Part shown: one piece after another, positions 47,799-54,985 of the stretch
How the letters are laid out: each line of letters starts with the position of its first letter
How positions within the stretch are numbered: position 1 is the stretch's first letter
Virus record (IMG/VR): IMGVR_UViG_3300043468_001414
Location: 32,664 to 96,663 of that record
Length of the DNA stretch: 64,000 nucleotides
DNA from: a virus
Direction: 5' to 3' (one strand)
Position numbers and translations under genes: made by a program
Notes under the pieces: generated by a model
The model's database searches: none
What the model saw: the letters and a program-made list of their open reading frames with translations, nothing else
What the model was told of the DNA's origin: nothing

Positions 47799-48110
47799 TT
47801 ATCCTTCCACGATTCGGAAGTCCTCGGCTTGTTGCCAGTCGGGGTTGAAGACTGAGTTTTGCCAAAAGCGGCTGGCAAACTCGTCTTCGCATTCATCAAG
47901 TTCCTTGGCGACCTTGCGCTCGGCGTCGGCTTGGGACTCGGCTTCGATTTCGACCTCGGCATACGCTGGCACATTCACGGCGATCATGACTTTGTATTTG
48001 GGTTTCGCTGTTGGCGGCGCGGGAGGCTTTGCAAAGAGGGACATGGTATTTCGTATCCCGTCTTTAATGCGTTCTTTTCGTTTTTTCTCTTCGTCGGGTA
48101 TGGGTTTCAT
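47799..48110 (-). CDS. Hypothetical protein (start uncertain)
   Basis: 103 residues from ATG 48110. An internal ATG at 48044 (MSLFAKPPAP) would avoid the 47-base overlap with the upstream gene, and neither has a good ribosome site. The core KYKVMIAVNVPAYAEVEIEAESQADAE suggests a small beta-alpha fold known from many short phage proteins; function unknown. Confidence 0.58.
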   Translation of the reverse strand: MKPIPDEEKKRKERIKDGIRNTMSLFAKPPAPPTAKPKYKVMIAVNVPAYAEVEIEAESQADAERKVAKELDECEDEFASRFWQNSVFNPDWQQAEDFRIVEG

Positions 48111-48258
48111 CGATTTTGTTTTCGATCTCACGCAAGTCGCTGACGCTTGCGTTCATTTTTTGTAAGATTTCATCTTCTTGCTCGTAGTCCATGTCTTTGG
48201 CTAAGACCAGAAAGGCTATTTCAAGCAGTTCTTGCTCGTAATCGGTAAGGCGCCTCAC
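48064..48258 (-). CDS. Small helical protein
   Basis: 64 residues from a GTG at 48258 overlapping the upstream stop. It is helical (TDYEQELLEIAFLVLAKDMD) with a basic tail. No family recognised. Confidence 0.55.
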   Translation of the reverse strand: MRRLTDYEQELLEIAFLVLAKDMDYEQEDEILQKMNASVSDLREIENKIDETHTRRREKTKRTH

Positions 48259-48434
48259 TTTAATGTTTTCCCTTTGCTTGGGTGGGCTGTCACTTCGCTG
48301 AGGATGAGGTTTCGGACTCTGACATCGACGCGCTCCAGAAACTCTTTGGAGACGCGATTGAACCCGTGGGCGCGATGTTGGGCTGCAAGGTGCAGAGCCA
48401 GTTCGCGGCAGGATTTAGCGTTGATGTATTTCAT
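48255..48434 (-). CDS. Small basic protein behind a duplicated leader element
   Basis: 59 residues from ATG 48434, the start placed exactly after the repeated leader at 48435-48479 as for its neighbour at 48838. The sequence (KYINAKSCRELALHLAAQH....NRVSKEFLERVDV) is basic and helical and could bind nucleic acid. Confidence 0.55.
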   Translation of the reverse strand: MKYINAKSCRELALHLAAQHRAHGFNRVSKEFLERVDVRVRNLILSEVTAHPSKGKTLK

Positions 48435-48479
48435 GAAAGTGTAACTTGTGCATAAGTCTTGGTGAGGGTTTATGCGGGG
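48435..48479 (-). promoter_or_regulatory. Duplicated leader element, copy 1
   Basis: Read on the - strand: ATCCCCGCATAAACCC, then ACCAAG and TTATGCACAAGTTACACTT, directly upstream of the ATG at 48434. GCATAA and TTATGC are inverted arms around 14 bases. A near-identical copy precedes the ATG at 48838. It overlaps the last codons of the 48470 gene. Probably a promoter/operator or RNA leader shared by both genes. Confidence 0.6.
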
Positions 48480-48838
48480 ATCTTGGTAATAGTGAAGCCG
48501 TCGAATGTGCCACTTGACGCCACGCACCGCAAATCCCAGCCGAGTTCTTTAAGTCTTTGTGTGACTACGGGAACACCGGCGCCGCCGCTGAGGCGCGCAG
48601 GATTCTCTGGGTCTCCTGTAATGAAGCACAAGGCTGCGGCAAGAACGGTGGAGAGCTTGCAATATCCACAGCCGGAGGCGTGCGCTATCTTTTCACCTCC
48701 GGAGCGTATGGATGGGCAAAGCCCCCAAGTGGGCGACTTCTTCCATTCCACATTTATGGGGTAAGGCCCGCCTGAACTTCGGATTTCATTGCAGAAAGCA
48801 AGCGCTCGTTTTTCAAGGGTTGTTAATTTTGTTTTCAT
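48470..48838 (-). CDS. Hypothetical Cys-containing protein
   Basis: 122 residues. FCNEIRSSGGPYPINVEWKKS, ASGCGYCKLST and ALCFITGDPENPARLSGG suggest a small enzyme-like or metal-binding fold, but no family is recognised. Its last codons (KIPA-stop) lie in leader copy 1. Confidence 0.6.
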   Translation of the reverse strand: MKTKLTTLEKRALAFCNEIRSSGGPYPINVEWKKSPTWGLCPSIRSGGEKIAHASGCGYCKLSTVLAAALCFITGDPENPARLSGGAGVPVVTQRLKELGWDLRCVASSGTFDGFTITKIPA

Positions 48839-48885
48839 AAAAGTGTAACTTGTGCATAAAGCTTGGTCAGGGTTTATGCGGGGAT
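48839..48885 (-). promoter_or_regulatory. Duplicated leader element, copy 2
   Basis: The same element as at 48435-48479 with few changes, including the GCATAA/TTATGC arms and AAGTTACACTTTT directly before the ATG at 48838. It lies between two genes. Presence of the same sequence before two adjacent unrelated genes argues for a regulatory role. Confidence 0.6.
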
Positions 48886-48889
48886 TTTT

Positions 48890-49360
48890 TCATAGGCATC
48901 GTGCCAATTCGGTTAGGTGGTTGATTGTGCTTCGTGAAAGCCCAAGATGGTGGAGCTTTTCGCCTTCTTCGATGCAGGTGTCGTAAATCTTGCGGGATTT
49001 TATTGAGTCATAGGAATATCCAAAATTGGATGCCCACTCGAGATACGGGGTCTCTGCGGCGTCGCAGTAGTCGCGGCATACATTGGCTAAAACCTCGGCA
49101 GGCTGCGGGCGTTTGGGGATCCTTTTCCCAGCGGAATTTGTGGTGCTAATCCCAGTGCCTTGCCTCCAATCAAAGGAGACGACGGAATTGCCTAGGCGAA
49201 ATTCTATATTGAAGCGGTAGTGCTCCCAGCGCTCATCTTTCGGATAAGTATCCGCGACCAGGTAGCCGCCGCGAATGGAAGCCGTGATGCCGAGATTTAT
49301 GAGTTCCTCGGAAAGGATTTTGGCGGCTTCTTTGTAGTCGAGTTGTTGGGTGTCTATCAT
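48890..49360 (-). CDS. Hypothetical protein
   Basis: 156 residues. A helical N-terminus (EAAKILSEELINLGITASI), a beta segment (YRFNIEFRLGNSVVSFDWRQG) and a helical C-terminus. No family recognised. The start overlaps a 34-residue gene. Confidence 0.6.
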   Translation of the reverse strand: MIDTQQLDYKEAAKILSEELINLGITASIRGGYLVADTYPKDERWEHYRFNIEFRLGNSVVSFDWRQGTGISTTNSAGKRIPKRPQPAEVLANVCRDYCDAAETPYLEWASNFGYSYDSIKSRKIYDTCIEEGEKLHHLGLSRSTINHLTELARCL

Positions 49361-49461
49361 AATTTGTTTTTAGAAACGCGAAGTTTTTCGTTTTGGAGCG
49401 CACATTCTTTTCTGGCCATATACCACTCACTGACTTCGACGGCCCAGCGGGCTAGTATCAT
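49357..49461 (-). CDS. 34-residue protein gene, coupled at both ends
   Basis: The ATG at 49461 overlaps the upstream stop and its TGA overlaps the 49360 ATG. MILARWAVEVSEWYMARKEC is amphipathic, followed by a basic end (NEKLRVSKNKL). The double overlap is the evidence that it is translated. Confidence 0.58.
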   Translation of the reverse strand: MILARWAVEVSEWYMARKECALQNEKLRVSKNKL

Positions 49462-49655
49462 TTGGTTTTTGTTTTTGTATCAGCTTCTATGCAGTCTGTA
49501 AGTCTCTGGATAGTTTCGAGTTCGTAGGTTTGAAGCTTGAGCGCAAGGAAAGTGTCAAAAACATACCCCATTGCGACCTTGAGTTTATCGTCTCCTGCTA
49601 CCTCTGCTCGGGTTATAACCGCTTCCAGGTAGTTGTTGAGTATTGTGGTGTCTTT
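49458..49655 (-). CDS. Small hypothetical helical protein
   Basis: 65 residues from ATG 49655, chosen to avoid overlap with the upstream gene; an in-frame start at 49733 is the alternative. TTILNNYLEAVITRAEVAG and YELETIQRLTDCIEADTK are helical. No family recognised. Confidence 0.55.
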   Translation of the reverse strand, partial: KDTTILNNYLEAVITRAEVAGDDKLKVAMGYVFDTFLALKLQTYELETIQRLTDCIEADTKTKTK

Positions 49656-49689
49656 CATTTGTTTGCGTAATCTGTCCAGACAGATTACT

Positions 49690-50037
49690 TCAGATTGTGA
49701 TGTTTTTGGCTGCCGTTGGCGTGAAGTAGACATCGATCTCGATGCCGATGCCTAGCGGGCCTTTGATTTCGGAAAGTTCTCGCAGGGAAAAGCTGCCCCA
49801 TTCGTTTTCAAACCCTTCGACCCAGCCAAAACAGATGTCCTCGCCGTCCCAATCTTGCACATACCAAGTCCAAGATCCGCAGGGATCAAAGAGTTTGACG
49901 CGCAAGAGGTCGGAATCCAAGTTGCTTGTGGGAACCTCCATGAGGCGGCAGGCTTGCTGCATGAGGGCGAGCTTTTCTGGCCCGTGGGTGATTCCCGATT
50001 GGTTGATCTCCTCGTAAAGACGGACGGTGTTGTTCAT
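49690..50037 (-). CDS. DUF2958-like protein
   Basis: 115 residues. VKLFDPCGSWTWYVQDWDGEDICFGWVEGFENEWGSFSL.EL.EIKGPLGIGIEIDVYF follows the DUF2958 consensus I know from plasmid and phage accessory regions, often near antirestriction or conjugation genes. Function unproven. A terminator precedes it. Confidence 0.8.
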   Translation of the reverse strand: MNNTVRLYEEINQSGITHGPEKLALMQQACRLMEVPTSNLDSDLLRVKLFDPCGSWTWYVQDWDGEDICFGWVEGFENEWGSFSLRELSEIKGPLGIGIEIDVYFTPTAAKNITI

Positions 50038-50051
50038 AATTTGAAAAGAAA

Positions 50052-50078
50052 AAGGCCGTCGGCATGACCGACGGCCTT
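50052..50078 (-). terminator. Rho-independent terminator, - strand
   Basis: Stem AAGGCCGTCGG / CCGACGGCCTT with a 5-base loop; on the - strand it is followed by TTTCTTTTC. It lies between the 50093 gene end and the 49690 gene start, so the latter likely has its own promoter. Confidence 0.85.
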
Positions 50079-50092
50079 GTTTGTTTGTCCCA

Positions 50093-50701
50093 TTAAATAG
50101 CTTGCAGGGTGGAAATGAGTTTTTTGTGCGTGGCTGGCAGGATTTTGGTGATGTCTGGGGCTTTGGGGATTTTGAAATGGATTAGGAGGGTTTGCAGGTC
50201 GTGAATGGCGTGAATTCTTGGGTCTTCTGGAACCTCGAAATTCGCAAAAGCGTGGAGGCGTCGCAGATCGTCGTGAATTGTCACCAGCATTTCCACGCCG
50301 CTCACCAAGACCTCCTCGGTGTCGCCGCTCATCGTGTTGCGCTCGATGATTCGGCGGGTCGGGACATCGTGGCAGTTGTGTCGATAGGCATTTTCGGTGG
50401 AAAAAGCGCCAGGGAGGTCTACTTGGCATTCCAAATGGCTGAATTCATCAAGCCAGCCCAGACGGTGCTCGGGAGAAAGCGGTAAAAAAGGTGCCGTGCG
50501 CCGTGAGCGATGGCGTAGCGCGCCTTTGGCGGCTATGCGGAGGTCTGCGGAGACTTTGGCGGTAGGGTCGTTGATTAAGAGTTGCAGGAGGCGTCGTGTT
50601 TCGGACATGACGATGGCTTCGGCGGGTGTTTTCCCGCTCAAAAGGGATTGTGGCTTGGATGCGATCAACCCTTTCTTGGTAAGCCAAAAAGAAGCACTCA
50701 T
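50093..50701 (-). CDS. Hypothetical protein
   Basis: 202 residues, largely helical (ETRRLLQLLINDPTAKVSADL; EVLVSGVEMLVTIHDDLRRL) with a His/Arg-rich centre. No family recognised. Ends just before a terminator. Confidence 0.62.
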   Translation of the reverse strand: MSASFWLTKKGLIASKPQSLLSGKTPAEAIVMSETRRLLQLLINDPTAKVSADLRIAAKGALRHRSRRTAPFLPLSPEHRLGWLDEFSHLECQVDLPGAFSTENAYRHNCHDVPTRRIIERNTMSGDTEEVLVSGVEMLVTIHDDLRRLHAFANFEVPEDPRIHAIHDLQTLLIHFKIPKAPDITKILPATHKKLISTLQAI

Positions 50702-50704
50702 TTT

Positions 50705-50878
50705 TCAATCATCATCCCCGTAAGTTTCTTCGTAATCGTCGTAGCAGCACTCGCAGAGTGTGCCGTTGTGGGTTTTATACATGCGGATTGTGTCGGCCTT
50801 CATTTCTTCGGGGGTAGCGGTGTGGCCGCACTCCACGCATTCAAGGTTGGTGTCTTTGGATATGAGTATTGTTGCCAT
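50705..50878 (-). CDS. Small zinc-finger protein (57 residues)
   Basis: ATG 50878 to TGA 50705. LECVECGHTAT and GTLCECCYDDYEET give two CxxC-type pairs about 25 residues apart, a treble-clef or ribbon-like zinc site, with an acidic C-terminus. It fits between flanking genes with 3- and 5-base gaps. Confidence 0.65.
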   Translation of the reverse strand: MATILISKDTNLECVECGHTATPEEMKADTIRMYKTHNGTLCECCYDDYEETYGDDD

Positions 50879-50883
50879 GATGT

Positions 50884-51165
50884 TTAGAAAAGAAACGCTG
50901 ATGAAGAGTCTTCTCTGGACTCTATGGCGCTGGCGATGGTTTCCAACGCTGTTGCGAAATCTCTGATGGTGGTTGGGCTCGCGGCTCCTTCCATTGTGAT
51001 AACAGGTGCCCAGGTGGCGGAGCCATTATGCCACTTTAGAGAATTAAGATACGCGCCCTTCTCGGTCATGTTTACTGAGCATTCAAAAATGGCTGTGGCT
51101 GCAGAAGAGACGGGGGAGTTATAGCCGGGAGCTTTGAGCGTGAATTGCCATGTGATATTATCCAT
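50884..51165 (-). CDS. Hypothetical protein
   Basis: 93 residues. WQFTLKAPGYNSPVSSAATAI and a helical FATALETIASAIE near the C-terminus. No family recognised. Confidence 0.6.
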   Translation of the reverse strand: MDNITWQFTLKAPGYNSPVSSAATAIFECSVNMTEKGAYLNSLKWHNGSATWAPVITMEGAASPTTIRDFATALETIASAIESREDSSSAFLF

Positions 51166-51168
51166 TTT

Positions 51169-51645
51169 TTACATTGTTTCTAAAAGGCTTGTGACTTCAG
51201 AGGCGAAGCCGTATTCTCCGACCTCGATATTTGAAAGAATGATCGCTTTGGCGGCTTCCAGCGGGTCTGGTTGTCGGTTGGCGTATTCAATCGCTTCGTC
51301 GGGAGATTCAAATTGGCGTTCGGGATCGAAGGTTGTGATGTCGTAAGATTTAAGGATTTCAATTTCGGTGAAGTCGGTATCTTTTTCTGCATCAGAATCA
51401 AGCAAGAGCAATGTGTTCTGTGTTGCTTTCACTGACTTATTATCTCCCTCGGTGAATTTTAGGGAATATCCAAGACCTTCTGTTTCCCAGCTTAGATACA
51501 GAAATTCATTATCGTCGTCGTCTTCGTAAGAGCTTACGCTTGGACGCATCAAGGCGTCGTCATTAACAATGACTGCATCGGCGTTTAACAAGATGGAAAA
51601 GGCTTCGGAAAGTGGAATGGTGGTGTATTTTTCTTTTGTTTTCAT
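51169..51645 (-). CDS. Hypothetical acidic protein
   Basis: 158 residues, strongly acidic in the middle (SSYEDDDDNEFLYLSW). Predicted alpha/beta. No family recognised. The start overlaps the upstream stop. Confidence 0.6.
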   Translation of the reverse strand: MKTKEKYTTIPLSEAFSILLNADAVIVNDDALMRPSVSSYEDDDDNEFLYLSWETEGLGYSLKFTEGDNKSVKATQNTLLLLDSDAEKDTDFTEIEILKSYDITTFDPERQFESPDEAIEYANRQPDPLEAAKAIILSNIEVGEYGFASEVTSLLETM

Positions 51646-51851
51646 GTTAATTCGGTTATTGGGCGCGCGGCGTTATCTGGGGCATCAAGTCGAATGCTGT
51701 AATGCGCTCGATATTTATTAAAATTTCGGGTGATGAGCCTTAAGGTTTTTATGACTTCCTTGCGGGCTTCCGAAGCTGTTGGGGCTTTTATGCCCATGCG
51801 GTGCTCGGTTTTAAGAATGGTGTCTCTAATGATAAAAACAAAGGTCTTCAT
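51642..51851 (-). CDS. Small hypothetical protein
   Basis: 69 residues. KTFVFIIRDTILKTEHRMGIKA and ASEARKEVIKTLRLITR form a beta-alpha layout like other short phage proteins of unknown function. Confidence 0.58.
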   Translation of the reverse strand: MKTFVFIIRDTILKTEHRMGIKAPTASEARKEVIKTLRLITRNFNKYRAHYSIRLDAPDNAARPITELT

Positions 51852-51853
51852 AA

Positions 51854-52042
51854 TTAGTCAGAATCGAATGCGTAGCAGGAAGCGATGGAGTCTGCGTCCT
51901 CGCTGCCGTTTTTGTAAATATCTACGGCGACGCCTTCATCTGTGCTGTGAAGGCGGACGGCGAAGCCCTTGACTTCAAACCAGCCAGCGCCTTCGGCAAG
52001 GATGTAATCGGCGTCTGTAATTTTTATCGAAGTCTTATGCAT
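51854..52042 (-). CDS. Small hypothetical protein
   Basis: 62 residues. ITDADYILAEGAGWFEVKGFAVRLHSTDEG is beta-rich; acidic C-terminus. No family recognised. Confidence 0.58.
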   Translation of the reverse strand: MHKTSIKITDADYILAEGAGWFEVKGFAVRLHSTDEGVAVDIYKNGSEDADSIASCYAFDSD

Positions 52043-52048
52043 AATACT

Positions 52049-52537
52049 TCATCCACCGCGAGTTCCTTTGTAGTCTGAAACGCTGTCGGAAATAATTTCG
52101 CCGGATTTGCAAATAAAAATCCCTTTGAACCCCATCCCCGCTTCGTAGTATTTAATCTTTATTTTGCAGTCGGGGAATTTTTCAGAAAGTATTAAGAACA
52201 CATTGAGTGGCGGCGACCATGCGGTGTCGAAGCTGGCTTTTAGTTCTGTGGGTTTGATTTGCTCTGCAATCTGAATATCTTTCCCGACATTCCACTTTGT
52301 TCCCCAATTTTTAACGCACCATTCGTATCCTCCAGAATTATATCCGTCTTTAATTGAAAAATCCTTGGGATTTTTGTTGCGGGCTTCTTCTGCGATTTGA
52401 TCTAGCCGCACGAATTCTTCGGGGTATGGAAGGATGAGGTTGAAATCCAGCATTCCGCGATCCATGCCCGTAAAGGTCTTTAGCTCCTCAACGGACTTCC
52501 CTCGGATCGTTAATTCATTGTCGCACCAGTTTGGCAT
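52049..52537 (-). CDS. YubB/Api92-like (DUF1281) protein
   Basis: 162 residues. It begins MPNWCDNELTIRG and has LILPYPEEF, EWCVKNWGTKWNV and a final beta region, the hallmark pattern of YubB/Api92 ferredoxin-like proteins of plasmids and phages. Function unknown. Confidence 0.82.
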   Translation of the reverse strand: MPNWCDNELTIRGKSVEELKTFTGMDRGMLDFNLILPYPEEFVRLDQIAEEARNKNPKDFSIKDGYNSGGYEWCVKNWGTKWNVGKDIQIAEQIKPTELKASFDTAWSPPLNVFLILSEKFPDCKIKIKYYEAGMGFKGIFICKSGEIISDSVSDYKGTRGG

Positions 52538-52539
52538 AA

Positions 52540-52773
52540 TCAGTCAAATACGGGGAAGCAGGGGTTTTTCGGGTCGTTGGTGAATAAGGCTCCTGCGTCA
52601 TTGCCTTCGTCGTCCATGCTCGGGTAGATGAGGTTCCCGTCGTCGAGTTGCAATACGATGGCCCGCCGACTCCAGCCCATGTCGTCGGCTTCGTCTCGTT
52701 CCATCCAGCGGACTCCTGTGATTTTCCTACCTACGAGGCAGGCTTTGGCTTTTTTCTCCCAGTCTGTTTTCAT
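52540..52773 (-). CDS. Conserved small accessory protein
   Basis: 77 residues. KACLVGRKITGVRWMERDEADDMGW, LDDGNLIYPSMDDEGNDAG and ALFT form a pattern I have seen in plasmid/phage accessory regions, function unknown. It overlaps the next gene. Confidence 0.7.
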   Translation of the reverse strand: MKTDWEKKAKACLVGRKITGVRWMERDEADDMGWSRRAIVLQLDDGNLIYPSMDDEGNDAGALFTNDPKNPCFPVFD

Positions 52774-52961
52774 AAATTACAAAATTCGATGGCTTGCTCT
52801 AAAGAGCGGAAAGAAGTGAGGGGTATATAGTTTCCTTTGGCCCCGTCCCATTTCTCCACGCACACCCAGCCGAATCCGGTGGTGCTTTCAGCGATCCGGT
52901 ATTTGGAGGATAGGATGGGCTTGCCGACAAAATAAGGAAACCGAATGTGATCTTCATTCAT
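52770..52961 (-). CDS. Small hypothetical protein (full-length version of the 59653 remnant)
   Basis: 63 residues from ATG 52961. It starts MNEDHIRFPYFVGKPI and ends SLEQAIEFCNL. The same two ends, without the middle, form the 19-residue ORF at 59653. VCVEKWDGAKGNYIPLTSF is the central part. Function unknown. Confidence 0.65.
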   Translation of the reverse strand: MNEDHIRFPYFVGKPILSSKYRIAESTTGFGWVCVEKWDGAKGNYIPLTSFRSLEQAIEFCNL

Positions 52962-53379
52962 AGAAATCAATGTGTTGAGGGTGTGATTCGGGGACGATCC
53001 TGTATCCGCTATCCTTGAAATCCGCTTGCAGTTCTTCGATGGTTGCGCGGGCGTCTTCTATGGTTGCGAAAATTTCTGTTTCGTAATTCGAATGATCGTC
53101 GCATCCCTTGAGATCGCCCCATTCGCATCCCTTGAGGTCGCCCCATTCTCCGAAGGGGCCAGCCATTTGGATTTTGAATTTCCCTGTCGGTTGTTTTTTT
53201 GGTGATCCGCAGACCAAGCAGGAATTGTCGGAGCAGTCGGGGGTGGTGTCTTCGCAGGCTTCGCAATAAGCCCAAGAGTTGATCCCTTCGGCGTCGGCGA
53301 ATCCGTAGACGGCGTATTGCCCAGCCTTTTCGTAAATTTCCGTGGCTTCGGCGTATTGTTGAGGGCTGGCTTTGCTCAT
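52954..53379 (-). CDS. Zinc-ribbon protein with internal 24-bp duplication
   Basis: 141 residues. AYCEACED....CSDNSCLVCGSPKKQ provides CxxC...CxxC for zinc. EWGDLKGC occurs twice in a row from a perfect or near-perfect 24-base repeat at about 53096-53145. The C-terminal helix (IEDARATIEELQADFKDSG) is followed by a His-containing end. No named family. Confidence 0.65.
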   Translation of the reverse strand: MSKASPQQYAEATEIYEKAGQYAVYGFADAEGINSWAYCEACEDTTPDCSDNSCLVCGSPKKQPTGKFKIQMAGPFGEWGDLKGCEWGDLKGCDDHSNYETEIFATIEDARATIEELQADFKDSGYRIVPESHPQHIDFYE

Positions 53380-53567
53380 ATTTTATCTAGCATGGGTTCT
53401 ATGAAATCAAAGGCTTGTTCGAGTTCTTCAATCGAGCGGGTGTGGGCTTTCCAGTCATGAACATGGATGTCGAGTGCTTCGTAGGCTTGTAGCGCGCCAA
53501 TGAGGTCGGCGTGAGCACATTTGATTGCTAGGATTTGTTCTTCGGTTAGTATATTGTTTTTTTCCAT
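53376..53567 (-). CDS. Small helical protein
   Basis: 63 residues. LTEEQILAIKCAHADLIGALQAYE and SIEELEQAFDFIEPML form two amphipathic helices. No family recognised. The start lies inside the upstream gene by 22 bases. Confidence 0.58.
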   Translation of the reverse strand: MEKNNILTEEQILAIKCAHADLIGALQAYEALDIHVHDWKAHTRSIEELEQAFDFIEPMLDKI

Positions 53568-53737
53568 TTAAGTTTCTTGGTCATGATTTCTAGGTATTTC
53601 GGGAGTTTGGTTTCCGAGATCTGATCTGGGTCGTGTTTTTCCCAGGGCATCCCAAGGTATTTTTTATAAAAAGAGCCATCAGGGTCGATTCGACGGAAAA
53701 ATTTTCCATCAGGGGATTGCAAAACAATGCTTTTCAT
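53546..53737 (-). CDS. Small hypothetical protein
   Basis: 63 residues from ATG 53737 (ATGA overlap with the stop at 53734). KSIVLQSPDGKFFRRIDPDG is beta-rich; the C-terminus is Lys-rich (IMTKKLKWKKTIY). Confidence 0.58.
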   Translation of the reverse strand: MKSIVLQSPDGKFFRRIDPDGSFYKKYLGMPWEKHDPDQISETKLPKYLEIMTKKLKWKKTIY

Positions 53738-54789
53738 GCGGCGATGGCTTCTGTGATGGCTCCGATGATCATGGGTTCGATCCAGAGGTCTTTGCGGAGG
53801 GAGAGTTTGGGGCCGTGGGCTTGGTGACGCCAATGGCCGCGCCGCCAATGCACATGAGGCGAGGCGTGGGTGCCGCCAGCGGATTCGCTGCGGGCGCTGC
53901 GGTAGGTCCTCCCGATCCAGTTTGGTGCGGCAAGCTTGCGGGCGGCCTTTCCAGTTGTAGGCGGCGGCCCGGCTTTGGTGGGCGTTTCCACCAAGGCGGG
54001 TCGGGCGGTCATGAGCATCACGAGGGTGATTGCCAGCCGCACCATTTTTCTGGAAAACCCAGTGTCTTCAGAGTTGAGTTCGGCCACCTTCCCTCCGACG
54101 GGGTGGAATTCGCCAGTGGGTCGAGTTTCGTGCGCAGATAATGTTTCGTCGTGTTTAAGGTGGGCGGTGTAGGATACATCGTCTTCGAGCGAGGAAGTTC
54201 CGATCGCGAGGGCGCTGTGTCCGTTGTGGGTTTCCGCTTTGCAGATAGTCACCCAAGACGCGTCCGCGCCTGTCGGGGTGAGGAGGGTTTTTTCGGGGAG
54301 CAAGAACAAAATGGCGTCGAGCGGCATACTCAGATCGCTCGGGCGGAGGGATTCTGGCGGCTCGGTGGCAAGAGCGGATTGAGCGAGATCCCGCCCGACC
54401 CAGTAGATAGGCATCCAGTGCTCGCGAAGGGCTTGCCCCATGGTGGCCATGTTGTTCAGCACGGGGTCGATGTCGCTGTGCGCGGAGCCAAAATACGCAT
54501 GGCAAGACTCGGCGGCGACTTGTGTAGCGGTGAGTGCTGCGGCGGGAATTTTTGGGGAAGTGTAGCCTCCTGCGGCGGCATATTTGCGTGGGTAGTATTG
54601 AGAGAAGACTTTCGGCAAGGCTTGCTCGACCATCTCCACTTTTTCGCGCATGGAAGTCTTTTTGTAAGACTCGGCATCTTTCGGGAACATTTCGTTGAAA
54701 TGCGCGGCGGCGTGCTCGAAATCTCCTGGGGCCGTGGCGTGGGCTTTTGCGGCGGCCAGTAAGGATTGCAGTAAATTACTGCTTTTCAT
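53734..54789 (-). CDS. AcrVA2-like domain protein (tentative)
   Basis: 351 residues. The C-terminal ~60 (PNWIGRTYR, GTHASPHVHWRRGHWR, GP......DLWIEPMIIG) match the conserved end I remember from AcrVA2 and its many phage/plasmid relatives; AcrVA2 blocks Cas12a production. The N-terminal ~280 residues are mixed alpha/beta with HLKHDETLSAHETRPTGEF. Whether this protein acts against CRISPR is unknown. Overlaps both neighbours. Confidence 0.55.
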   Translation of the reverse strand: MKSSNLLQSLLAAAKAHATAPGDFEHAAAHFNEMFPKDAESYKKTSMREKVEMVEQALPKVFSQYYPRKYAAAGGYTSPKIPAAALTATQVAAESCHAYFGSAHSDIDPVLNNMATMGQALREHWMPIYWVGRDLAQSALATEPPESLRPSDLSMPLDAILFLLPEKTLLTPTGADASWVTICKAETHNGHSALAIGTSSLEDDVSYTAHLKHDETLSAHETRPTGEFHPVGGKVAELNSEDTGFSRKMVRLAITLVMLMTARPALVETPTKAGPPPTTGKAARKLAAPNWIGRTYRSARSESAGGTHASPHVHWRRGHWRHQAHGPKLSLRKDLWIEPMIIGAITEAIAA

Positions 54790-54985
54790 TTGGATTTTTG
54801 CGTTTGCTGGGCTTGCGTTTGCGCACGGGCTTGGGCGCGGGGAGTTCGATGACTTGGTGGCGTGGTGGGAGGGAGGATTTGAAGGGCTCGGTAGCCAAGA
54901 TCACCTCCACCGCCAAGTTGGCGGCGGCTGCTGCCGCCATGCGCAGCAACCGCTCTTGATCGTCTCTGGAAATTTCAAACAGCAT
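54776..54985 (-). CDS. Small protein with basic tail
   Basis: 69 residues. A helical Ala-rich front (DDQERLLRMAAAAAANLAVEV) and a Pro/Lys-rich tail (KPVRKRKPSKRKNPNEKQ). No family recognised. Overlaps both neighbours by 11-14 bases. Confidence 0.55.
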   Translation of the reverse strand: MLFEISRDDQERLLRMAAAAAANLAVEVILATEPFKSSLPPRHQVIELPAPKPVRKRKPSKRKNPNEKQ

